The notes beneath the pieces were generated by a model, which had not been told where the DNA came from, made no database searches, and worked only from the letters and a program-made list of their open reading frames with translations. Of a stretch of 64,000 nucleotides of DNA, positions 32,690-41,980 are shown in pieces (position 1 is the stretch's first letter; each line of letters starts with the position of its first letter). The stretch is from Ligula intestinalis (lineage: Eukaryota > Platyhelminthes > Cestoda > Diphyllobothriidea > Diphyllobothriidae). The position numbers were made by a program, and so were the translations under genes. The stretch lies in the NCBI GenBank assembly GCA_036362985.1, contig JAYGXS010000003.1:2473565-2537564 (forward strand). Reading direction: 5' to 3'.

Positions 32690-33052
32690 AGCGTTTTCAT
32701 GGGGTTGGATTTGCACGTACATGACGTCAACTCCCAGGTTGCAGCTCACTCAACGGGACCCGGCCATATTTTCAAGTTTGACGAGGCCGAAATCCTCGCA
32801 AGAGGGAATAACCGCGTGAGCCGCGAGCCGCTCAAGTCATGTTTCTCAGGCCCCCAGTCCATCAACAAGCGCAACGATTTGGCGTTCCCATACGGTGTAC
32901 TGAGAAATTTCCTGGGCAAGAAAATCAGTCCCGTGGGAAGGACTGGGCGCAACTCTGACGACAGTGGGCGTAATTGTCGAGCAATTATCAAACCTGCATC
33001 CGACGCGGACAAGAACGCTGTTGCAAAAAAGGAGCAATCACCGGACCAATAA
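32690..33052 (+). pseudogene. PLE GIY-YIG C-terminal half (lineage C)
   Basis: Reads DVNSQVAAHSTGPGHIFKFD, EAEILARGNNRVSREPLKS, SGPQSINKRNDLAFPYGVLR, then a basic tail to the stop at 33050-33052. This is the second half of a PLE GIY-YIG domain; the GIY motif and catalytic arginine are missing, so it cannot be a nuclease. The frame is open upstream to 32618, but that part does not resemble PLE protein. Confidence 0.8.
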
Positions 33053-33185
33053 AGACCTCCAGTGGTGGCTACAGGAACGGAAAATTATAGTACGCATGTG
33101 GGTGACCGCTGTGAACTATAAATACCATGCAATCTGTGCATGTATCACCGCTTATCTGCGCATGTCTCAGACCTGTTTACGATTA

Positions 33186-33225
33186 CCTATGACTAATGAT
33201 TCCCAACGGAATCCGAAACGTCAGG
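33186..33225 (+). ncRNA. Hammerhead-like hairpin, right arm of PLE C
   Basis: CCTATGACTAATGATTCC, loop, GGAATCCGAAACGTCAGG on the sense strand: the inverted partner of 32518-32557. Confidence 0.35.
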
Positions 33226-33267
33226 AGAATAAAGTCCTTGTTCCAGTGATCGCATCTTTTTCTTCGG

Positions 33268-33279
33268 AATCTTAGGAAT
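33268..33279. repeat. Target-site duplication, right (PLE C)
   Basis: AATCTTAGGAAT. Confidence 0.85.
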
Positions 33280-33800
33280 AGATGTTTCAGAGTTCCTTTG
33301 CTGACATGATTAACTCTCGACAATATGGTTTGCTGTTTCGAGGCATTCCTACATATGAGCAACGTGGTCATCATTCTAAGAACCAACATCCAAAACCACT
33401 TTCTGTCGGTAAATACTCTTTATGCATTCCTAATTTTAAAGGTTTAGGTGCAAACGTCGAACGGTGCACAATTTATGAATTAATCAATGAACATAAAAAA
33501 AATGAGGAAAATGATGACACTTTTTTTTCGATGAAATTCAATAAATACTTAAGCGGTAAGAAAAAAGTTTTCAGTTTACGCCTCTGGAACCACGGGATTA
33601 TCGAGAAAATTTTAATTTCCTTTACGAAAGCTTAGTGATTTTTATTGTTCTTTTAAGTACTTAATATGCCTTATGCTGTTCATGATTATTTTTGTGTTTT
33701 CTTAAATACATTCACACTGGTATTGAAGTAATCATCAAACTTATACAAATTTAGGAAAATTACATGGTCTATGGCGACCACTGTAGTGTGTGTTTACCAA

Positions 33801-34034
33801 TCAACTGTTAAGGGTGGTCAGAGGCGGTCGTGAGGCGTAAGAAACCACGATGAAAAGGGCAGAGAGGTAGTGGAGAGCATTTAAAGTGTATAAGTTAATG
33901 AATTTTTAGTGATGTCAACGTTCATCTGGGCGTCAGCAACAAAACTGGGGTAATTATAGAGGATGTGGGCCCAATTACCTGTAACGGACTTCTGGTCGTG
34001 ACTATTCGTGATTGCGCAGGGTTCTGTATATCGG
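33801..34034. other. No gene recognised
   Basis: No feature seen. Confidence 0.4.
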
Positions 34035-34385
34035 CGCTAATTTGACACACCAGTTGATTGAATTCCCGTCCGATGATCAGCTTCACTCAATTCTCTGCTC
34101 GACTTGTTTGCGGCGTGGGTGAGTATCTTGACGGCCACGAAGTTGAACTCGTGACCTTTTTCATAGGTGTGAGCTGCAACTTGTGATACTTCGTCGCCTC
34201 GTCATACCATCAACTTGTATTCATGTAAACGCGATCCGAGCATGCGCTTAGTTTAGCCTGTATAGTTACAAGGACAGCTTAAGCATGGGATGTGACACTA
34301 CCCCAGATTTTTCATTGAGGGTAAGCCGTTTTTATTTTCAGTACGCTGCTGCGCATGGTAGCTTTGGGTCTAGTCCGGATATACT
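34035..34385 (-). pseudogene. PLE GIY-YIG fragment (lineage E)
   Basis: Minus strand shows SCPCNYTG-TKRMLGSRLHEY, then RGDEVSQVAAHTYEKGHEFN and FVAVKILTHAANKSSREL. This covers the GIY motif (NYTG), the arginine helix and the conserved histidine block of a PLE GIY-YIG domain. Just upstream, ATMRSSVLKIKTAYPQ matches the PLE linker before the domain, in another frame. At least two stops and a frameshift are present. It is distinct in sequence from lineages A-D. Confidence 0.7.
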
Positions 34386-35213
34386 CAAGTCAAGGCAAAT
34401 CAAGTTTATTAAGGGAAATATAGGCAATCTCCTTCGAGCTTCCTATTGAAACGCAGTAGTTAAGAAATGCATCGGTACAACCGAACATTTTTTATAAATG
34501 TCGTTTACATAATTGTAGGCGACTTCTCACTTGTTCCACGTAATACGATCAATTGTGGTAATATCAGTTAACACGAGCCAACAGGTGTAACTGAGCAAAA
34601 AGAGCAGAGAGTGAAAAACCTAAGCGATGACTCAGAATTCAAGAATGGACTGTCATTTGTGATTTTTTAGGAGAAAAACTATCGCTCGTTTGAGACAGTG
34701 TGTGAGAGATAGGACCGGCATGCTGCTGTGAATGTTGGCGGCAAACCAGGGGCCCATCGTGATTAATATCCTTATCCGAAGGCTCATACGAAGAGAAAAC
34801 CGCAGAGTCACGAGAACATCCCGAAGAACCGCTGATGCGACCATGTTATGCCCTTTCTGTTTGCCGCGTCTGCCGATAAGGTGATGAAAACAGAGGAACC
34901 TGTCACGGTCGTCAGCAGTTAGTTTAAAGGTCGATATGAGGAAGAAGTTGACAATGCCGCGTGGCCTTGTAGAGGTCGAGGCTTTTGAGACGTCCTTGAT
35001 GTATGGCAGAGCATGCCATATCCTCGGTGGTTATTCCGTTTGGGTCCACCGGGGCCGAACGCATAGGCATCAGTTTATAAATGTTTTTGGATAACCATTC
35101 CGCATTTCCTGGTCGCAGAGATATCAGGCGTCAAGCACTTTTTCTTCCGGCCTACTGCAGTTAGTCTGAATCCGTTGAAAGAGCGTTTTTACACAGCTTC
35201 GTTTGTGAACAGA
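34386..35213. other. No gene recognised
   Basis: No feature seen. Contains short frames only. Confidence 0.4.
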
Positions 35214-35653
35214 TAATAATATGTTTATTATGCCAGTTTACACGCAATTGTAAAGAGTTGGTAATGCACCTCTTAAGTGCCTTCAAACACCTCGAAGACC
35301 AGAAAAAACCTAAAACAAACTCCCTATGTTGCGGCCAGTAATGGTTTTGTTTCAGGTTTTTTTTTGTTAATACTGGGCGAGATAAAGAGTTTGTTTCAAG
35401 TGAAAAAAACCTGCCTTCAAAGGTATGATACAAACAGAATAAATGTACAGTGGTAAGCTGAGTTGACTCATGAGCAGGAGAACTGTTTCATATCGTTTAA
35501 AAACATTAGTTCCAGACGGAGAGGGTTGGCATAAGAACACAGTGTTCTCAGTCTTCCTTCAATGGTTGTCGGCAAAAGTTACGCGCTATCGGCTGAAGGG
35601 TTAGCCGACTGCGGGCTGCTGCTTCAGCCGCATTATCTTCAGCATGAAGCCTG
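35214..35653 (-). mobile_element. CR1-like L2-family 3' UTR, second copy
   Basis: Nearly identical to 41528-41970 over about 440 bp (for example AGAGTTGGTAATGCACCTCTT, TTCCAGACGGAGAGGGTTGG). It starts at the same AATAATATGTTTATTATGCC 3' end. It is cut by the N run, so whether the coding part follows is unknown. Confidence 0.85.
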
Positions 35654-35753
35654 NNNNNNNNNNNNNNNNNNNNNNNNNNNNNNNNNNNNNNNNNNNNNNN
35701 NNNNNNNNNNNNNNNNNNNNNNNNNNNNNNNNNNNNNNNNNNNNNNNNNNNNN
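35654..35753. other. Assembly gap (100 N)
   Basis: Run of exactly 100 N inside an L2-family copy. Confidence 0.99.
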
Positions 35754-36391
35754 TTCCCAATAGGTTAGTACTATAATAGAATCAGAGGTAAGTAGATGAG
35801 ATGAGGCAAAGCGTGCTGAGTGGTATGCTACGCACGTCTGATTCACCATAAACTATTGTTCGCACGAGTTCCCATGCCGCACTTACAGTCCCGTGGGGCG
35901 TGTGATTAACTTCGTCGCTTGCCAAGATTGACATGTCTTCTCTTGCACACCTTATCTGTCCTCCTAAGTGTGCATTTTATGATGGGGTCCTGCAACCAAG
36001 TCTCCGATGAAAGTGAGATTTGAACTCCCTAAAGCTTCCCTCAAGCAGAAAGAATGCATAAACGTTTCTAGGGGCAGGTGATAATCCAACCAAGCTGGGA
36101 TTGGCTACAAAAAGAACTCACTTTCACACAGCACAAACCACGAGGAAGGAGATTGTCCGAAAAAATAGTTTTGTAATTGATGAAAAAAGACCTATCCAAA
36201 AACCTATGTTAACACGACTGAGAAATAGGAGGTATTTCCTGCGTCACTACATCGATCGGATTCGGTGATAGACATTTAACAACGTCTTTTATGTGCACCG
36301 ATCGCGCACACCTACCCTGTCGCTGAGATAAAGCCTTCCGCTTCTTAGCCTAGAGTTTTGGATAGGCTGCCTTTTTAGACCTATTCAGTGT
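35754..36391. other. No gene recognised
   Basis: No feature seen. Confidence 0.4.
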
Positions 36392-36441
36392 GCATCAACG
36401 CCCTCGTTTCATCCTGTGGAACAGGTTATATTGGCCACAAA
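36392..36441 (+). pseudogene. Tiny PLE GIY-YIG remnant
   Basis: CINALVSSCGTGYIGHKTG on the plus strand matches the lineage A start CIYSFTCSCGAGYIGRT. Nothing recognisable continues on either side. Confidence 0.5.
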
Positions 36442-36610
36442 ACTGGGGACTATCCAGGTGGATGCAAGATGACAATTCGGTCGGTTAAATAAATTCTTGG
36501 AAGAGTACATCTCAAGGGCAGACGGGGCTAAAATAAGAGCAGCGACCGTTGGCATCTGTGTAGTAACTCTACTCCTAGCACGCTAAAATCCTTGCAACTG
36601 ACACAATGGT

Positions 36611-36692
36611 CATCGATTTAGATGATGCCCACCTTAGACACACATAGTGATGTGAACATGGTGACCAATCCCGGCTGTAAAATCCAACCAAT
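36611..36692. repeat. Short dispersed repeat, copy 2
   Basis: Partner of 9263-9400. Confidence 0.4.
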
Positions 36693-37139
36693 CACCTTCA
36701 TTTCACATATATCCTCAATTAGGACGCCATAATGACTTCCCCCAGTGTCACGTTCAGGCGCCACAATCCCATCTCCGGAGGTGCACTCGTCTGACTTTCA
36801 ACAAATTCCTTTCTCATTCTGAACCTGATTGGAACGTATTAGCAGGTCCTCCTTAATAATCTAAGCTGACGTGGGTGATATTTGCACCAACAGGCACAGT
36901 AGTATGATGTGACCCAATAAAGTTTGCTGTTCCTAGAAAGCATTTATTCAGCTTCCACACACCTGTATTCTCGTATTTGTCTAACGAAAGATTTTTGTAA
37001 AGAATTCATAAGCATATCCGTAGTTTCAGTGGTGTTTAATAGCTCTAACACTATACAACTATTTATGGTAGGAAGGTATGTGGTTTATTCCGGCAGTTTT
37101 TGGCATCCTATAATTTGAAGCAAGCAGTTATGGCAGAAT
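36693..37139. other. No gene recognised
   Basis: No feature seen. Confidence 0.4.
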
Positions 37140-37156
37140 TTATTCGATCAAATAAA

Positions 37157-37175
37157 TTTCGAGACGGCTCGTCAG
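37157..37175 (-). ncRNA. Hammerhead-like core in PLE B 3' region
   Basis: Minus strand GGCTGACGAGCCGTCTCGAA, then ATTT: intact CTGACGA and CGAAA with a minimal middle, about 180 nt past the stop, as at 1625-1643. Confidence 0.45.
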
Positions 37176-37354
37176 CCGCGGCCCGTCTTTGCATGAATAA
37201 ATAACAAGTGGGTTATAGCAACAGAATTGATAAAAGCAAGGTCAAATTTACGCGTAAGTGAACATTCATATTGTCAACTTAACTCGTAAAAAAGGGCGGA
37301 AATTTGGGAGGGGGAAACAACACGAAAACAAACAAAAGGTGACTAAATGTAGGC

Positions 37355-38870
37355 CTATGGACCCCAAGGTAGCTGTATGATAGCCACATGTTCTAATTGT
37401 TTACATAGGTCGGGTTTCTCCCGCCGTATGTAGGCTGCTTCCATGTATCGTAATGTCCGGTTTGTTTGTGCTCGAACAAGAACTCGGAAAGATTTTTTCG
37501 GATCAACAGAGTGACCACTGTCCAATCGATTTTTTGTAATAGAGGACCGAGGTACTTTGTTTTCCTGTTTAAAAAGACAAGAGGGTAAATGTTCAGCTGC
37601 CCTGATCGTCAATTGTCGTTGCGTTCGCCCAATGTACTTGCATTCGCAAGTGCACGTGAAAACATAGATGCAGTTTGGAGTGGCTTGCAAAGGCAAGGCA
37701 TCTTTTTTCCCGTTAACGGGAAGGCCTTGTATAGGGCTGAGGAACACCAATGTAGCTGCATTGTACGTTCTCTCTATGGTGCATCGCAAACGTCGTTTGA
37801 TTTTATTTGAAACATTGTCAACTTTGAAGGGTAGAGATATAAAAACGGGCTTTTTTGGAACAAACTGTTCCGTAATTTTCAGCCGTAAAGGTTTACTGTA
37901 TTTATGAATGAAACGTGAAGGATATCCACGTTTAAGTAGGTCGTCTTTGATGCTGGAAATTTCTGTTGGTAATGATTAATTGCTGCAAATTTTCTCAGCT
38001 CGCTGGAAGAGAGGTAGTACCAAGTTTCGTTTCCACTGGATTGGCACAAAACTAGTAAAGTGTAGGTACTGGCCATTCCAGGTAGCCTTGTGATAAACAC
38101 TTCACCTTATTGAACCATCAGCCTCTCTAAACAGGAGGACGTCAAGAAAAGGCAACTTGTTGTTTTGCACCATTTCCATCGTGAACTTTACTTTTGGATG
38201 CAATTTATTCATGAATCGAAGAAGGTTTTCAGCGTCTTGTTTGGTTTCAACTATAGTGAAGATATCATCGACGTAACGTTTGCATAAAGTTATCTTGTTC
38301 AGTTGTGATGACACGTTTTCTTCTAAATGACCCATGAATATGTCAGCAAAAGTAGGCCCAAGTGGACTTCCCATTGCGACTCCATCGATGTGTCTATACC
38401 GATGCCCATTAAAGAGGAGTTGCACATTTTTCGTACACAGTGTAAGCAATTCCCTTAGTATATTAGGTGGTAGACGAGTATAGGATGCATGAGTACATAT
38501 AACGTCGATTGTTTCGTCCAATGGTACGTTTGTTAATAAGGATTCAACGTCTAAATAAATCATAAATTTGTTTGCAATATTTTGGAATTTAATATCTTCA
38601 GCAAATTGAAATACATCCTTTGTCACGTGAGTGGAAAACCAGCTCCTAATCGGCTTTAATTCCTTGCTAGACTGATATACGTAGCATTAGAACTTTTTTA
38701 AAGCACACATCACGTCTGTGTGATAATCACTTAAGTCAAGCACCGCTGTACCGCGTTTGTTTAAATAGTTTTTAAAACAGTCTGCATGGTATTTAAACGT
38801 GCGAGGGATATATCCTGTGCGCCATAATAAAATTAAAATGAATCGCAAGACTGTACTACTGAAATACAGT
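37355..38870 (-). pseudogene. PLE reverse transcriptase and GIY-YIG ORF (lineage B)
   Basis: From the 5' side: NKRGTAVLDLSDYHTDVM (PLE N-terminal block), a jump, then KDVFQFAEDIKFQNIANKFM, IYLDVESLLTNVPLDETI (RT motif A, aspartate in YLDV), DGVAMGSPLGPTFADIF (motif B), CKRYVDDIFTI (catalytic YVDD, about 38264-38275) and KLPFLDVLLFREADGS (stop at 38102). The linker continues in another frame: SSIKDDLLKRGYPSRFIHKY and FISLPFKVDNVSNKIKRRLR. Then the GIY-YIG part: CIYVFTCTCECKYIGRTQRQ, RAAEHLPSC, SVDPKKSFRVL, to the stop at 37355. The RT fingers around the LPKIHK motif appear deleted between about 38690 and 38710. Frameshifts near 38100 disable the gene. Confidence 0.85.
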
Positions 38871-41520
38871 AAATTTGATAGACATTTACAATATCCCAGT
38901 CGGTAGGTGCGCAGAAGTCAAACCACAAAGAGCCCATCAAAACACCTAGAATGTCTTCAAAACTGTTATAAGCTCCGCTGCAAGGATGTTTCGGAAACGA
39001 ATGACTTCCAAACAGCCTCAAGTATGAAAAGCATTTCGCCTCTTGCACTGTTACTAGAGCTCGTCATGTAGAGGTGCTATCTTGTGTAACATAAACTAAA
39101 ATTCCATGACTTTTATAACGTAAAATCATTCTCAAGTAATGACAAAACAATGGTAAACTTGCAGCATAATAATCGCATATTCCAGCCACTTTCCTATCGC
39201 TAGCTAAAACAACATGTTCCTTTCATCCTCTTCGGAAGAGAAAGAAGAAGAGACTATTTTTGGGACCAGACTGCATTTTAGCTGGTATTTCAAAAGCTTT
39301 CTCGCATCCATTGTCAGAGCGTGGTAACCGCTCTGCTACTGGTGTCAGTAAGTGTGTCCAAACGCTAGCCTGACGCCTGATCCTCATTTATCGATCGATT
39401 GTACCGATAAGTTTTGTGGCTGTTTGAATGGCTTGCCCCCTCGCGGGATTTCCACGAGGTGCGATAGGTCGTTTGTGTGCATCCTGAGCGTTTCCACCTT
39501 GTTCGCTCGCGGCTGCCGGTTGTTGGCCATGCGAATCTTACTCCCCACGACCTAGTGTTCCGTTTTGAGCAGATGTTAGTCTTTTGCGGAGCGTTTCGGA
39601 GGCGTAATGAAAGTCTTTGGCTCTGTTTAATGTGCCAGTCAAAGACCTCGAATTTTTGCGTATATTAAAACTTTCGTCGGAATCTTTATACAGTTAGTGC
39701 TCTCGCCGGGTGTATGTTATTCCCCAACACGCACTGGCACAAACTGAAGTGGCTCGTGAGTGCTCACGCCAGATGACTGTTAATATTCTCAGCACTTTTG
39801 AAATTTTTACTGTTCATTGCAATTCATTTCAAATCTGAGGACGACCTGGGGAACCAGCGTCGAATGGTTACCGAATAAATGTACCTTGCTGTCCCTGTGA
39901 ACGATTTTATTTTAACGAAAATGTCATGGAGTGCCTGCCTTCCGATAAATACGAACACCTAAATATGTTTGAAAAGCATATCAGTGAATATATTATTTTC
40001 ACATTCAGTTGGTAACCATTTACTGCTCCTTTTAGTTTTATACTTAAAGTCAGTGTACAATTTTCGCTTTTAAACGGATTATGATCATGATATTACTCTT
40101 AGAAGTCAAATGGCAATTCATAAAACATGATATCTGCCTATTTAGCTGAGTTGATCGTGCACTTTAAAACATAATGGTCATCTACAGGAAATATTTAAAC
40201 GTCTATTACGTCATCTTAACAATTTAGTAAAATGCAGGATTTACCTCGCATGGTTTTGAAACCCAAGTGCATGTGTAATGAGAGATCCTGTTCAATTTTA
40301 TTTCGATTTACTTAAAAACCAGCAGACAGTATTTCTGTAAAAATACCATTCGAATGGTATGACAGTTTCTTTAAAATAGGCACAATAAAAAGAATGCAAG
40401 AAATAATTTAAATAAAATATTTTTGAATTAACACTGGCATCGAAGACCAAAGGGGACACATTTAAAACCTTTTAATGATCAAATTTTACGCATATTATAT
40501 TTTATAGTCGAAGAAAAAGGTTCCTTCAAGCGCTAGTACCTTGTTTTAGCTGAAGTATTTCAGCATTATACTGCTTGATAATCAATATAGGAAGGATACT
40601 TAAGTAATTCTGTCTAATCTAAAAACACATAGAAGGTCCCATGCCAAGGATGAAACGCGGACTTTCAACAAAAACAGCTCTTAAATGACGAAAATTTAAA
40701 CCCATAAAATCCAAGTCTGCACTTTCAAAACATCGAATCACTCACAGAATCTTTCGAAAAGTTGACTCACAAGGTGATTTAATTATAATTTTATCTAAGA
40801 CCACAACCTCAGGCGTCAATGAATTGACATAGCTCTACACACATGACAATCATCTCAGTAATGTAAATGAGCATGGCGATTGTGACAGGAGATCATGTAA
40901 CTTACAAACACAGCCGAGGAAACTCGGTGACTAACAGTCTTTAGATGACAAGACAAGCATTTATCATTGTAGTTGTGAACACTCACGGCAAATTTCTGTT
41001 GCCTATTAAACACTTAACATACGGCCTATAAGGAGCCCAATCGCATGCTCTCCAAACGCCTCTTCTAGTGCACTACAGACTTAATTTTTTGAATGAAAAC
41101 TTTGCGATATGAATACTACAGTATTCTGGCAGAGCCTTTCGCATGACCCTGCACAGTTCAAAAATGCACTTTCACTCAATCTAGACAGTAGGATGACATA
41201 TTATGACTTCTATAAATCGGCAGCCAGTACTTTTATAGATTCAGCTGCCGTTACATCCGAGAATAGAACCAGCAAGCCGTGTGTAAATGACAATTTCAGT
41301 CCTCCACCTAGGGCATTTCAGTTACTACGCTCTTCGTCAGTCGACTGGGTGCAATAGTACATGAGAAGCTTCCACCTGTGAATAGAGAGTTTGTAATAGA
41401 CGTTTGCACAAATGAACTTAGGTCTGTAAATGAGAGGTGGGTAAGCAAGTTTCATCTGCTCCGCAGATTCAATCTTTGTTGGCTATCACTTCCACCAGCC
41501 ATAACATTTGCCGATTAAGT
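38871..41520. other. No gene recognised
   Basis: 2.6 kb without domain matches. AT-rich from about 39900 on. Short frames (under 85 codons) only. Confidence 0.45.
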
Positions 41521-41537
41521 TTAATAATAATAATAAT
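41521..41537 (-). repeat. Terminal trinucleotide run of L2
   Basis: Plus-strand TTAATAATAATAATAAT; on the element strand this is the 3' terminal ATT run, which takes the place of poly(A). Confidence 0.75.
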
Positions 41538-41980
41538 ATGTTTATTATGCCAGTTTACAGGCAATTGTAAAGAGTTGGTAATGCACCTCTTGGGCGCCTT
41601 CCAACACCTCGAAGACCGGAAAAAACCTAAAACAAACTCCCTATGTTGCAGCCAGTATTGGTTTTGTTTCAGGTTTTTTGTTTTGTCAATACTGGGCGAG
41701 ATAGGGAGTTTGTTTCAAGTGAAAAAAACCTGCCTTCAAAGGTATGATACAAACGGAATAAATGTACAGATGTAAGCTGAGTTAACTCATCAGCAGGAGA
41801 ACTGTTTCATATCGTTTAAAAACATTAGTTCCAGACGGAGAGGGTTGGCACAAGAACACAGTGTTCTCAGTCTTCCTTCAATGGTTGTCGGCAAAAGTTG
41901 CGCGCTATCGGCTGAAGGGTTAGCAGGCTGCGGGCTGCTGCTTCAGCCGCATTATCTTCAGCAGAGAAGCCTCGCGGGGT

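Larger units (their letters stand above)
32438..33267 (+). mobile_element. Short PLE (lineage C) with inverted terminal repeats
   Basis: 830 bp between perfect 12 bp duplications. Arms of about 106 bp (32477-32582 and 33161-33267) are inverted and nearly identical. The left end has an extra 39 nt (32438-32476) not present on the right. The interior codes for the C-terminal half of a GIY-YIG domain on the plus strand. Each arm carries the lineage C hairpin motif found also at 9461, 9739 and 11396. Confidence 0.85.
31536..33800. repeat. Repeat R1, copy 2 (interrupted by PLE C)
   Basis: Left part 31536-32425 and right part 33280-33800 together match 20850-22340. The 840 bp between them is a PLE insertion flanked by 12 bp duplications, so R1 copy 2 predates that insertion. 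Confidence 0.85.
37140..38870 (-). mobile_element. PLE lineage B with RT core and GIY-YIG
   Basis: The longest PLE in the window: N-terminal RT segment, RT palm, linker, GIY-YIG and 3' tail. The 3' end resembles that of the head-to-head pair near 1625-1690 (CTGACGAG, CTCGAAAT, AATAAAT). Confidence 0.85.
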
